Below are positions 11,976-23,149 of a stretch of DNA of 64,000 nt, piece after piece (positions within the stretch are counted from its first letter, which is position 1; the number at the start of each line of letters is the position of its first letter). The notes below the pieces were generated by a model. That model was not told the DNA's origin, ran no database searches, and saw only the letters and a list, made by a program, of their open reading frames with translations. Both the position numbers and the translations under genes were made by a program. The stretch is from Clavelina lepadiformis (Eukaryota; Chordata; Ascidiacea; Aplousobranchia; Clavelinidae), in the NCBI RefSeq assembly GCF_947623445.1, contig NC_135241.1, positions 1,986,501 to 2,050,500 of the forward strand, in the 5' to 3' direction.

Positions 11976-13569
11976 CCCGTACGTAGGGGATGTAGGGCTG
12001 CAACCCATCCTGTGATTTTTGTCAAGTCAAATGAAACAAAATGCTAACTGATTTCAGTTTTTGATTCTTCTTTTAATATTTTTTACTGCTCTTTTTGTAT
12101 TTTTTAATTGGAAGCACTTATGGCTGCGCCCGAATGTGTTTGGGTTTGTTTACTTTCTTCGAGTCGCAGAAGGGAAATTCCCTGTTAACAAGTTAGTAGC
12201 AAAACAGCTGGTGGTGGGCTGCTGGAGTCGCAGCACGAAATCGTCCGAAACTACGCAGCAGGTCATTGCTTTCAACTGGTTTTAAATAAGCAGATAATAC
12301 AACTGATGTAGGTCAGTGTTATTACATTGATATTGGACGACTGCAATAGTCACCTGTAGGCTAAAATCGTTTTAACACATAACTTAAAGATGCAATAGGT
12401 TAAGGCAGTGTATGTAATAGAGGTTTATATAGGCCTGAAGGCTGTGCCCGAAAAGAGTGGGAAGGAAAACACACAGCCTAAAAAGAAAAACAAGATCATA
12501 GACTGTGAATTTATGCGGTAGCCAAAACTAAAGCTTTCGATAGCTTAGGCATACTACCTACACCACATTGGTTTGAAAAGGAAATAGCGGTATGCTGTAC
12601 GCCTATACGTACATTTTGAATCTGAGAGCATGAGTAGTTCTTGATGATTGTGTAATTAATTAAATTTTGCTAAACGTTGCAATTTTTTGAAGATCTGGCA
12701 GTGAATTTTAGTCCGTACTTTCAAACCGCGTTTGAAAATGAACAAAAGTATAAGGTTTGAAAATCCATAACTAAGCTGCAGTCCTTCCGTTCATACGAAC
12801 TCACAAGCGGCCATTGAACGAGAAGGCTGCAGAATGCGATTGGGTTACTTTCCGCATCAGTTGTTGGGAAAGTAAAGTCAAAACACAAGACCATCAAAGC
12901 TTCTTACCTTATAGCTTTTACTTCATATGGATTGTTATGTATTGGTTCTATGATATTTTCAATAACTGCTTATAGCACCAGAGTTGAAACGCGTTTATTC
13001 TTTTGCAGATTTCTTTTGTATATGTCCAAGTTCAAATAACATAGGTCATTATACATTTTATACAGCATGCAAGTATGTAGGGTAATATAGCATGAAAGAA
13101 AAGTTGTACTGCGAACAACACCTCGCTCTTGGCAGTCGGACAATTTTTATTTGGCATAGATTTTGTCTTGTTATTCCTCGTTCCCACGCAAGTACTGAGA
13201 ACGAATGGCAAAACAATATCAAGTTCTTTAGTTGTTATGTACGTAGTTAAATATTTTGTTATCTTGTTTTCAAATTCCAAATTTGGGCATAAAAATCTGT
13301 TTAAAATCCGTTTTTTTTATTGTTGGTTCTCCTTTCATGAAATTTAATTAAATTAAATTTATTTACAAAGGTACAAACTAACAAACATTTGTATTCAGTG
13401 TATTTGTACTTCTGTATTCAGTTTAGATTGTCGACTTTGTAAAACAAATATGACTACACTATAGTTACATCTAGCGCTGTACATATAAATGAAATGTATT
13501 CAGCATGCCAAGCACGTAAGTATTTACAATGCTATATGTAAATGAAGCAAAAGATTGTACATGGAAATA
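11976..13569. other. intergenic, nothing recognised
   Basis: About 1.6 kb without a recognisable exon. The stretch near 11966-12010 (GGGGCAGCCCGTACG) resembles a transposon end, but I found no matching inverted end. In unit 3 the piggyBac copy lies inside the equivalent region. Confidence 0.45.
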
Positions 13570-15841
13570 TCATATTTTCGTTTTAAGGCCGGTGGTTTCT
13601 TTTGATGTAATTGATTCTGTGAGCTTTCTTCCGAACTTCCAGCACAGAGCTTGCAACATTTCTTCACGAAAGGCCTTGTCCCGTAAGCTGTAGATTATGA
13701 CGTTGAAGAGACTGTAAAAGTAGAATTCACCAAGACGTAAAAACTGTTGTAAATGTTATTATCAATTTACAAGAACTTATTTACAGTATTGAAATATTCT
13801 TAGAAGTCACGCACAAGTTATAAAGCAATTTATATTCGATTAGCGATTCGATTTAGCACATTCGAACTAAAGCAACAAAATCTCACCTGTTGCTTAAAGT
13901 GATGTAGAAACTTACAAGGTAGGGTTGAGATAAACTGTCACAACTTAAATAACGACTATATAGCAGTGAAGAAAAAAGAATTGATGGAACTGAAACCAAA
14001 AATAAGCGTTATTAGGCCTATACATGTGTTTTGGTGAAGATATAGCAGTATAGGCTAATTAGTACGGGTATATAGACTGTGAGTTTTAAGATATGATTTT
14101 ACATTTACCTGTTAAAAGGACCGAAAGCTGTTTCAAGTTGCAGTTTACTTTTTACCAAATGACTTTATAGCTATTTTTCATTACATGATATGCTAAACAA
14201 ATTCTTACGCAAGGTGATGGTAAAACAAGTTTGCATTATCGCGACTGTCACCAACGCATTTTTATTTTGTTGCAAACAGCAACTTTCTGGATTCGTACTT
14301 TTACGTTTTTGTGCCAGTGTTCCTGCAAACTTTCGACGTCGGGAAATCATAATACCGGTTCCAATAATGAAAACACTCTGCGATAAAATATGTAAACAGA
14401 TTGTTAAACTGAAAGTTATCGATTCTGCAGCTTTTGCTGTTACAATCCACTTGTTCTATTTTTAGGCTACTTCTGTTTTTGTCGGAAGTTATAGTTCAAA
14501 TTTTTTTTCATTCTTACTTAGTTAATATATATTGAAGACTTACCGTTAGAATGTACGGTACAACATAAAAGATCGTAACTATTGCAAATGCAACATGATA
14601 ATTTTGCCCCTGAGTTATTACTGTAATAGATGGGTAAAAAACGAATACCGTTGTGGAATAGGAATAGGTGACGTCTTCAACTAAACAAACTGAAAAACAA
14701 TGTAAGCTACTGGTTATGCAGCTAACTAATATTGTGTTAATATCGGTTCCCAACGCTGCAGTTGAAGATTAAGTTATATATATATTGTATCTACATTTAG
14801 GCAGGTTCCTATAGACGAAAATGGAACGTTGCAAGGGCAGTCAATCGCAACAATTATGAAAAAAAGTGTCGCCACTCATCATATGTCTAGATTTTATATA
14901 ATACAACTAAACATACTCAGAGATACGGTCATTGTTGATAAAATCCACACCATTGCAACTCCTGCGTAAACTGATTTTTTGTTTTGCCATCTGTAGTTAA
15001 ACGGTTTTGTTACTGCGTAAAATCGCTCTATTGACAAATAAAGAAGATGATATATAGAAGAAGTGATCCCGAGAAGAAATGATATTCCTGCAGCATATGC
15101 TTGCGGCGATTCCCGCAAAGCCAATTGCTCCTTGTCGAGCCCAAGCGGTGTCATATTCATTGACCAGCTGAAATTGTAAGTAACTACAACCAACAGCTGA
15201 ATACCTGCAAAACAAGGAGGCATTGGTGCTCGGAGTGTTTTTTTTTCGAAAAAGGGATATTTTTAGAAAATATAATTATATTGTAAACATAAAACATCGG
15301 AATAATTTGTGTTAACTACAGAATTTTATGTTCATACTTATCAGAATATCAGCAAACGCCAGTGAGCTTCTACAAATGTCCATTTTACTTGCTTTGCCAC
15401 GTTTACATCTTCGAAAACCCAAATATATGGTTAAACCGTTTCCAACCAAAATTGCCAATCCCAAGCATACCGCTAGAAATAAAAAGAGCGCTCCACGAAA
15501 TACTCCACATTCCTGGCAATCGAGCAAAGTTTTGTTGAAGCATTCGATGTAGATTTTCGATGTATTGGCTCGACAAATTCCAGGAAAAGCACAAAGCAGG
15601 GAGTGATTATCTGGAATTACATTGACATTTTGAAGAAAAAACAGAGAACATATTGTATTTGACCTCAACCGTTGAACAAAGTTAGGCATTAATTACACTC
15701 TGTGTGTATAATCGTTGCTTCAAATTCTAGCTGGTCATTCTGTTTGTCTGACTTACAGTTTTTTTCGTACAAGCCATAGTCTGTTGGTAATCTGTCCGGT
15801 ATCAGAGCAGCAGGCTGATACATTTGCATATACTCTTCCAT
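13570..15841 (-). CDS. GPCR-D copy 1 (intact), rhodopsin-like receptor, 7 coding exons, 401 aa
   Basis: Exons: 15841-15757, 15610-15338, 15204-14917, 14689-14544, 14377-14209, 13989-13887, 13711-13570, summing to 1206 bp. The first exon (MEEYMQMYQPAALIPDR..., donor GTAAGT) joins in phase 1 to a 273-bp exon, exactly the size of the matching exon in GPCR-A, which supports the model. The pre-TM1 motif reads CFNKTLLDCQECG; TM1 has VGNGLT; TM2 SLAFADIL; ERF motif present; TM5 VVPY. TM6 ends TCFTITLP, TM7 reads SNSLFNVIIY, and the cytoplasmic tail of about 34 residues is Ser/Thr/Lys-rich. An alternative single N-terminal exon from the ATG at 15689 would also keep the frame (400 codons). This is the only D copy without the 13-bp deletion. 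Confidence 0.85.
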
Positions 15842-16869
15842 TTAGCTAATAAAGGACAACCAATATTTAATATCTTATAAGCACTTATACAATAAATTTT
15901 TGGCACTAAATATACATGTTTAAATGCGGAGGTTTCTGAAGCGCTTATTTTCAGTTGATATTTCAATTTAGACCTACACATTTTTTTCATGCACTATATC
16001 AAAATTACTGTATATTTAACTGAAATTTTCATAAAATTTGCACACAAGCATTTAACTACATTTCTCAATCAACAAAATTGCAGAAATGTTTCGCATATAG
16101 GCACTTTCGCTTTCTTGTCTATCCATAGATTGCCTTGCTTAAGTAATAAAACTAAAAGCTCCTGTTTATTTACTTTACACCTCTCGACCTACTGTATACT
16201 ATAGATATACTAGTATGTCCTTAACAGTAATTTCAAATCCTTTAAGTAGAAAGAAATCGATTTACATCTTTCTTTCTTTCGCATTCATCAAATGTGCTTT
16301 GATAAACAATTATTATCTTCATGAATATTATTTGTCTGTAATTTCCTCTCGCTTTGTCGAAATCTATTTCATTTCTTCAAATAATTCTGCCTTGTAAAGA
16401 TAAGCGGCTTTTTAATAATAAGCCGCAAATTAATATTTACGTATATGAACAGTTACGTAAAAGCGAAATTTTCCTTATGATGCTCAGACATACAGTAAGT
16501 AAACTGGTAAAACTATTTAAAACTGGGGTTCCGAAAATGCTGTTATTTAATGATAATATTTGGTCATTTTACCCAATAATTTGACTTTTGGAAAGTTAAT
16601 GCATTAATAACAGAAAAACAATTCCCCATGGTATCACGATTTTCATTTCATATTGCTCTCAGTGGAACAACCTTGTAGAAATTTGCAAACGTGTTTTGAG
16701 TGTTAGTTTGCTGTTGTTATCAATCAGTTTATTACCGCTGCTGTCCTTTTGAACTCTATTGGTGATCTATCGTAGCTGATTTATTTTACAGTCGAACAAA
16801 AAGTGAAACTTGTCGCTTATTAAATAGAGTGATATTCAATTTCACTACCGGCATGAAACTGATTATCGG
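15842..16869. other. upstream region of GPCR-D, nothing recognised
   Basis: AT-rich, with a short hairpin at about 16404-16425 (GCGGCTT paired with AAGCCGC). It holds the presumed GPCR-D promoter, but no core element stands out. The satellite starts abruptly at 16870. Confidence 0.45.
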
Positions 16870-17732
16870 CTGGTGGCCTAGACGTCAGTCTAGCCGGCTG
16901 GTGGCCTAGACGTCAGTCTAGCCGGCTGGTGGCCTAGACGTCAGTCTAGCCGGCTGGTGGCCTAGACGTCAGTCTAGCCGGCTGGTGGCCTAGACGTCAG
17001 TCTAGCCGGCTGGTGGCCTAGACGTCAGTCTAGCCGGCTGGTGGCCTAGACGTCAGTCTAGCCGGCTGGTGGCCTAGACGTCAGTCTAGCCGGCTGGTGG
17101 CCTAGACGTCAGTCTAGCCGGCTGGTGGCCTAGACGTCAGTCTAGCCGGCTGGTGGCCTAGACGTCAGTCTAGCCGGCTGGTGGCCTAGACGTCAGTCTA
17201 GCCGGCTGGTGGCCTAGACGTCAGTCTAGCCGGCTGGTGGCCTAGACGTCAGTCTAGCCGGCTGGTGGCCTAGACGTCAGTCTAGCCGGCTGGTGGCCTA
17301 GACGTCAGTCTAGCCGGCTGGTGGCCTAGACGTCAGTCTAGCCGGCTGGTGGCCTAGACGTCAGTCTAGCCGGCTGGTGGCCTAGACGTCAGTCTAGCCG
17401 GCTGGTGGCCTAGACGTCAGTCTAGCCGGCTGGTGGCCTAGACGTCAGTCTAGCCGGCTGGTGGCCTAGACGTCAGTCTAGCCGGCTGGTGGCCTAGACG
17501 TCAGTCTAGCCGGCTGGTGGCCTAGACGTCAGTCTAGCCGGCTGGTGGCCTAGACGTCAGTCTAGCCGGCTGGTGGCCTAGACGTCAGTCTAGCCGGCTG
17601 GTGGCCTAGACGTCAGTCTAGCCGGCTGGTGGCCTAGACGTCAGTCTAGCCGGCTGGTGGCCTAGACGTCAGTCTAGCCGGCTGGTGGCCTAGACGTCAG
17701 TCTAGCCGGCTGGTGGCCTAGACGTCAGTCTA
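16870..17732. repeat. 28-bp satellite array, type 1, unit 1 (about 31 monomers)
   Basis: A nearly perfect head-to-tail 28-bp repeat. Each monomer contains the inverted repeat CTAGACGTCAGTCTAG plus a GGCTGGTGGCC segment, so a single strand can form hairpins. Monomers show almost no divergence, which points to recent amplification or homogenisation. Confidence 0.97.
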
Positions 17733-17848
17733 TGGTCATCAAACGGTTGTTGGCTCGTCACTCTGCGGCCCGCTGGTTTGAACCTGCATCTTGTCGATCG
17801 ACGTTCACCGATTTTTCCACTGTTGTATGTGTACCCTCCACCCGACCC
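17733..17848 (-). mobile_element. tRNA-derived SINE-like cassette, unit 1 first copy
   Basis: Contains the minus-strand B-box-like GGTTCAAACC and a decayed A box (CAACAGTGG). It adjoins the satellite on its 3' side. Better-preserved relatives lie at 61150 and 63354. Confidence 0.5.
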
Positions 17849-17913
17849 CTAGTTTCATATTCTTATGAATATGAATATGCAATATCCAGATTAAGTTGCA
17901 AAAGTAATATAGG

Positions 17914-17995
17914 CTTTGTTGGCGGGATTCGAACGTACGCGGGCTGGGCCCAACAGATTTCGAGTCTGTCGCCTTAACCACTCCGCCACGACAAC
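17914..17995 (-). pseudogene. tRNA-Ser(CGA)-like copy, probably dead
   Basis: A full-length tRNA-Ser shape with anticodon loop CTCGAAA. The T arm reads CGTTCGAATCC, which damages the B box, and the 3' acceptor strand no longer pairs fully with GTTGTCG. Confidence 0.6.
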
Positions 17996-18072
17996 TGTGC
18001 CTATTGCATAGATGAAATAGATAAAATGCCACATTTCCGAATATCCGTATGAAATTGCAAAAGTAATATCGG

Positions 18073-18154
18073 CGTTGTCGGCGGGATTCGAACCTACGCG
18101 GGCAGGAACCAACAGATTTCGAGTCTGTCGCCTTAACCACTCGGCCACGACAAC
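18073..18154 (-). tRNA. tRNA-Ser(CGA)
   Basis: Acceptor strands GTTGTCG and CGACAAC pair perfectly, with discriminator G. The A box is TGGCCGAGTGG, the anticodon loop CTCGAAA, and the B box GGTTCGAATCC. A pol III terminator TTTT follows within about 15 nt. The variable arm is weaker and the T stem has one mismatch. Confidence 0.8.
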
Positions 18155-18231
18155 TGTGCTTAATGCACAGATGAAATAGATAAAATGGCGCATTTCCGAT
18201 TATCCATTTGAAATTGCAAAAGTAATATCGG

Positions 18232-18288
18232 CGTTGTCGGCAGGAATCGGGGATTCGATTCAGATTTCGGGCAGGGCCCAACGACAAC
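18232..18288 (-). pseudogene. truncated tRNA-Ser-like copy
   Basis: It keeps both acceptor strands and a scrambled T-arm region but lacks the D arm and a usable anticodon arm. It holds the expected place in the 159-bp array. Confidence 0.7.
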
Positions 18289-18364
18289 TGTGCTTAAAGT
18301 TCAATGCAAATAAATAAGATCGCACTTTTCTCGAATCTGTTATGAAAACATAATTTCAATCCCG

Positions 18365-18446
18365 CGTTGTCGGCAGGATTCGAACCTACGCGGACAGAGC
18401 CCTACATATTTCAAGTCTGTCGCCTTAACCACTCGGCCACGATAAC
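18365..18446 (-). pseudogene. tRNA-Ser(TGA)-like copy, mismatched stems
   Basis: Anticodon loop CTTGAAA, but the anticodon stem (ACAGA with TATGT) and the acceptor stem (GTTATCG) each carry a mismatch. Confidence 0.6.
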
Positions 18447-18522
18447 TGTGCTTAATGTTCAACGCAAATAAATAAGATGGCACTTTTCTCGAATCTCTTA
18501 TGAAAACATAATTTCACATCCG

Positions 18523-18604
18523 CGTTGTCGGCAGGATTCGAACCTGCGCGGGCAGAGCCCAACAGATTTCAAGTCTGTTGCCTTAACCACTCGGCCACGA
18601 CAAC
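18523..18604 (-). tRNA. tRNA-Ser(TGA)
   Basis: The best copy of the cluster: perfect acceptor, anticodon (loop CTTGAAA) and T stems. The variable arm pairs GGGC with GCCC. A box TGGCCGAGTGG and B box GGTTCGAATCC are intact, and a TTTT terminator lies downstream. Confidence 0.93.
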
Positions 18605-18680
18605 TGTGCTTAATGTTCAATGCAAATAAATAAACTAGCACTTTTCTCGAATCTCTTATGAAAACATAATTTCAATCCCG

Positions 18681-18762
18681 CGTTGTCGGCAGGATTTGAA
18701 CTTACGCGGGCAGAGCCCTACATATTTCAACTCTGTCGCGTTAACCACTCGGCCACGACAAC
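18681..18762 (-). pseudogene. tRNA-Ser-like copy, degraded
   Basis: The loop reads GTTGAAA, the anticodon stem is mismatched, and the B box has changed to AGTTCAAATCC. Confidence 0.65.
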
Positions 18763-19015
18763 TGTGCTTAATTTACAATGCAAATTGTTAAAATGGCACT
18801 TTTCTCGAATCTCTTATGAAAAATTTATGTTAACGTTTGCTGCCACTTTTTTCAGTTCCTTGTTAAACTAGAGTTTCCTAGTTAACTAAAAGCTAGTTTC
18901 AACCAAATTTTAAGTACTAAAGTAAACTTCTTTTATTTCCTTCAGTTTGACTTTCTGTTAACCTAAGCGCCTACATTTGAAAAATATCGTTCCAGATTTC
19001 AAGTCTGTATTTTTC
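18763..19015. other. spacer after the tRNA cluster
   Basis: AT-rich spacer. The part from about 18888 (AAGCTAGTTTCAACC...) recurs at 62538-62590, next to the MITE. No gene seen. Confidence 0.5.
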
Positions 19016-19329
19016 AGTCTAGCCGGCTGGTGGCCTAGACGTGAGTCTAGCCGGCTGGTGGCCTAGACGTGAGTCTAGCCGGCTGGTGGCCTAGACGTGA
19101 GTCTAGCCGGCTGGTGGCCTAGACGTGAGTCTAGCCGGCTGGTGGCCTAGACGTGAGTCTAGCCGGCTGGTGGCCTAGACGTGAGTCTAGCCGGCTGGTG
19201 GCCTAGACGTGAGTCTAGCCGGCTGGTGGCCTAGACGTGAGTCTAGCCAGCTGGTGGCCTAGACGTGAGTCTAGCCAGCTGGTGGCCTAGACGTGAGTCT
19301 AGCCAGCTGGTGGCCTAGACGTCAGTCTA
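19016..19329. repeat. 28-bp satellite array, type 2 (GTGAGT variant), unit 1
   Basis: About 11 monomers with GACGTGAGTC in place of GACGTCAGTC. The last few carry AGCCAGC in place of AGCCGGC, and the final monomer reverts to GTCAGTC before the SINE-like cassette. Confidence 0.95.
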
Positions 19330-19425
19330 TGGTCATCAAACGGTTGTTGGCTCGTCACTCTGCGGCCCGCTGGTTTGAACCTGCATCTTGTCGATCGACG
19401 TTCACCGATTTTTCCACTGTTGTAT
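19330..19425 (-). mobile_element. SINE-like cassette, truncated at the unit 1/2 junction
   Basis: Matches the cassette at 17733 for about 96 bp, then stops in the A-box region exactly where unit 2 begins. It therefore lies on the duplication breakpoint. Confidence 0.5.
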
Positions 19426-19623
19426 GTAAACATTGTTAGATGATCTCTACTGATTTTTTTGTTATTGGTAAATATATTGACATCTCGTCTAATGGAAAAC
19501 CCAATATCAGATGATTTAACCCGATAACATCCGGTATTGTGGCAGAAACAGATCAAAATTCTTTAAGGGTAATATTTACTGGGCCGCAGGTTCGACTTAT
19601 GCTCCAGTGTAAAGAACTTAAAC

Positions 19624-20049
19624 ATAAAATGACTACGAGAGAAGCAGAAGCATGGAAGGCATTTCGACAAGTAGTTAATTTTTTTTCTTAGTAATAAACG
19701 AAGCGATAACTATAAAGTTTTGTTGAACAATCTGATGGAGGAATAAGAAAAATTGGGATGTCGTATGTCCTTGAAAATGCATTATCTGCACTCTCACCTT
19801 GATTTTTTCAGTCCAAATATGGGTGATGTAAGCGAAGAAAATGGTGAAAGGTTTCACCAGGACATTTCTGACATGGAAAGAACATACCAAGGAAGGTGGA
19901 GCTGCAACATGATGGGGGATTATTTGTGGTCCATAAAGAAGAAGATTTCTCAGTTCATAGACGCAAATCACGCAAATTACGCAGAAAAAAACACTTCTAA
20001 AGTTTTTTGGAATGTTTGCAATATGCATCCTTACATAATGCATGAGTAG
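19624..20049 (+). mobile_element. fossil GERFHQDI-motif element fragment, unit 2
   Basis: A duplicate of the fragment at 4080, with the same plus-strand motifs. Broken and partial. Confidence 0.55.
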
Positions 20050-20834
20050 ACTATATTATGCACAATACTTCTTTGTGTTAGCGTGTTTGTGAGTCTTATA
20101 CAAAATTATGCTTAGTAATACTGAAAAAGTTTGAGTAAAATCAGAAAAAGCGACATTTCTTCAAAAGTAATGAGTGATCATGCTTATTTCGTAATAAGTT
20201 TATGTTTTACAATAATATAAAACGTTGAGGTTTGTTTCAAGTTACAGTGAACTCGTTTGTCATTTTTGCTACATACACCAAGAAACTTATCATGCAATTC
20301 ACAGTTCGCACCCTTTGGAATTTCACTGCAACATCTTCTCACACAAACAAAATTAGTTTTACTGCGTTTACGGTCTTGAATATTGTTTGATTTCAAAGCG
20401 TTGTGCAATGTTCGAATTGAATCATTTAAGAAGAGAAATTACGCAGGACGAACGTTTGATGTACGAAAATTGTTGTTCAGTTCTTTTATTCAGATATTAC
20501 AGATACCATCATGAAGCACCAGATGCTATCATGATATTCTCGTCGATATTAAAACAAAAGCAAAAATCTAAGATCTGCTACGTTTCGCGCTTCCCGTGAT
20601 AGTTATGATAGTTATGATAGTTATTATGATATGACTGTCTATCATTAATGTGGGCGACTTTGACTGACAGACCCGGATTACGAGACGAATGTAAAATCAA
20701 CTCAGATTATAAACCAAGTCCTATTCATTGCACAAGGTACCAAGAATGCAAGTATATTTATAATGCAAGACTCTTTTATTTTAGTTTCAAGATCAATGTT
20801 GTTGTCCCTTTATGGGGTCCATGTCTGACATTTA

Positions 20835-23149
20835 TCATCTGAATTTCTGACGTAAAATTTGTAACAATTCTTCTCGGAATTCCTTGTCTCGTATGTTGTA
20901 AATTATGACGTTGACAAGACTGCCAAAAATAACATCAACTGGTAAGGGAAAATGGTGTAACGAAGTTTAAAAAAGTTAAAAAAGTTACCGTAAATTGCTA
21001 AGTTAAAGATAAGAAAGACAACACAAAGTATAGATGAACGATAACCTGTTGCTTAAAGTGAAGTAAAAACTTGCAAAATAAGGTTTAGAGAGAACATCGC
21101 AATCCATTTGATGACTATAAAGCAAGGCGGATGCAACTAAAGTCGGAACTGGAAAAAGATATGACAAGTATGTAAAGTCTGTTGCCTAGTTTGTTGCACA
21201 CACGGGCTTATGATGTGATCATATTTAGCAGTAATAGTAATTTAGTTCCTTCGATTATCCCACTCATTGATGATGCAGTTAAATACAAAAACTCTTGAAA
21301 ACTAATCATGAATAATTTGAAAAAGCTTAAAAACAGCTAAATTTGACAATTAAATTATTGGAAGAAGCATAGGCTACAGAAGGAGTATATGGGCTGTATA
21401 CCTAACACACATTTTCCTAATTAATACGCTATATACTGTACAGTTGTTATTGAGCATCCCTTACGAAAAGTGGCTGTAAAACATATTTGCATTATAGCAA
21501 CTGTCACCAGTGCGTGGTTGTTTTGCTGCAAACGATTCCTTTGTGAGTTTGAATGTTTTTGTTGAAGTCCATTTCCTCCAACCTTTTGACGTCGACAGAT
21601 CATCACAGCAGTTCCAACAATTAAAACGCTCTGCAAAACCAAATTTCATTAATATCTCATATTGTAACAAACATTGGAACATGTGTACAGCTACTTGTTT
21701 CAATTCCTTCATGCTTACACTTCCTTTACTCAAACTCCAAATTAATGGTGACACTTTTAAAACTATTATTATTTATTCAAACTCACATTTGATATGTAAG
21801 GGAGAAAATACAACACCGCTAGAGGAACAAGAGAGTCAACACGACTGCGTTCTAAGTTTATTGCGTTCTGCGACGGAAAAAAGACGAAAAGTGTTGCAGA
21901 GTAATCAAACGTCCATTCTTGAAAGAAAGTCACTATACAAAAGCTTTGCTTATTTGACTACTTCATGCCTACGCTTTATATTCAAATATAACACTGCTGG
22001 TTACTTAAGATAAACCAGTAAGTTATAGACTTTAAATGCGTATAAAACTATTGTTATTTGTAATGAATTGTTATTCGTTATTATATACCGTAAGTCACGA
22101 AAACATTTACTCACTTAAAACTTACTCAGAAAAATGGCGATTGCTGATAGAATCCATGTCATTGCTAACCCAACATAAACTGATTTTTTGCTTTGCCATC
22201 TGTAGTTGAACGGCTTAGCAACAGCATAGAATCGCTCTATTGCCATATAAGCCAGATGATTCATTGAGGCAGTGATCCCAAGCAAATACGATATTCCCCC
22301 AACATATGCTTGCGGTGATCCCCGCAAAGCCAAACGCATTTTGTCGAGCTCTTCCGGCATCATATTCATCGACCAGCTAAAGTTGTAAGGCACCACTACT
22401 AACGGCTGTACACCTGCAATATTTCAGAATTCAATTTGCTGTTTATGAGATAGATAATGACAAAAATGATAGATTTAAAATGGTTTCATTGTAAATATAT
22501 AAGAAGTTTTTTAACGTGTTCTGACTAGGCTTAACTGCAGAAAGTTGTTCATTACTTGTCAAGGCATCGGCTAGCGCCAGTGAGCTTCTGCAGATGTCCA
22601 ATTTATTCGCCTTGCCACGTCTACATCTTCGAATACCCACAAGCATCGTTAAAGCGTTTGCAGTCAAAATGGCCAATCCCAAAGACACAGCTAGCAATAA
22701 TATTACAGCGCCACCAGCCATTCCACATTCTTCACAATCCAGCAAAGTTTTGTTAAAACAATTTCGATAAATATCTATTCTGCCTTTTCCGCAAAATCCA
22801 GGATAGCTACAACGTTGGGAGCGATTGCCTGAAGGATAAGAGAAATTAGGGGCGAAATAAAGAAGCGGGCAATGCTTTATATAAAACCTGACCTTTGTAA
22901 AATGCACCATGTATAGTGTTAATGTCACAGCATGCAGTTTCAAAGTATACATATCCTTGTCCAAAATGAACGATCATTCGAAGTTAACCACATACTATCT
23001 ACTGCTGGTAACATGCCTGGCATCCCAGCAGGCCGATGTATTGATACGTCACTTCTATTGAGAGCTGAAGATAGACTGAAGTTTTGTGTCGGTTCAAACA
23101 TTGATGACTTCGTGGCTCCAAATGTAGGATTTACACCGTAAATTTCCAT
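20835..23149 (-). CDS. GPCR-A copy 2, 399 aa
   Basis: Same seven-exon structure as copy 1 at offset 15,544. Every exon translates identically where compared, and splice sites are unchanged. Exons: 23149-22996, 22828-22556, 22413-22126, 21917-21787, 21630-21465, 21148-21046, 20919-20835. It should encode the same receptor, so copies 1 and 2 would be indistinguishable at protein level. Confidence 0.86.

Larger units (their letters stand above)
3882..19425. repeat. tandem segmental duplication, unit 1 (15,544 bp)
   Basis: The first of four direct copies. Its left edge at 3882 joins GPCR-0 flanking DNA, whereas units 2-4 begin right after a SINE-like cassette at the equivalent base. This left junction therefore looks ancestral. 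It holds GPCR-A, GPCR-C, a GPCR relic, an intact GPCR-D, satellite arrays and six tRNA-Ser copies. Confidence 0.95.

Noticed and set aside
12061-12285. 74-codon ORF with a hydrophobic start
   Set aside because: No family motif and no splice or expression evidence. It lies in the unannotated stretch between the GPCR relic and GPCR-D.
15338-15689. Single N-terminal exon for GPCR-D starting at 15689
   Set aside because: It is in frame, but the two-exon start (15841-15757 joined to 15610) has a perfect donor, a matching phase and the same 273-bp exon length as GPCR-A, so it is preferred.
16870-17732. CRISPR-like array
   Set aside because: The 28-bp repeats are directly adjacent with no spacers, and the context is an animal genome.
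17805-18287. 160-codon and 100-codon ORFs across the tRNA clusters, repeated at 34148, 53220, 61806 and 63733
   Set aside because: They are translations through tandem tRNA-Ser genes and their spacers. The repeated peptide motifs come from the tRNA sequence.
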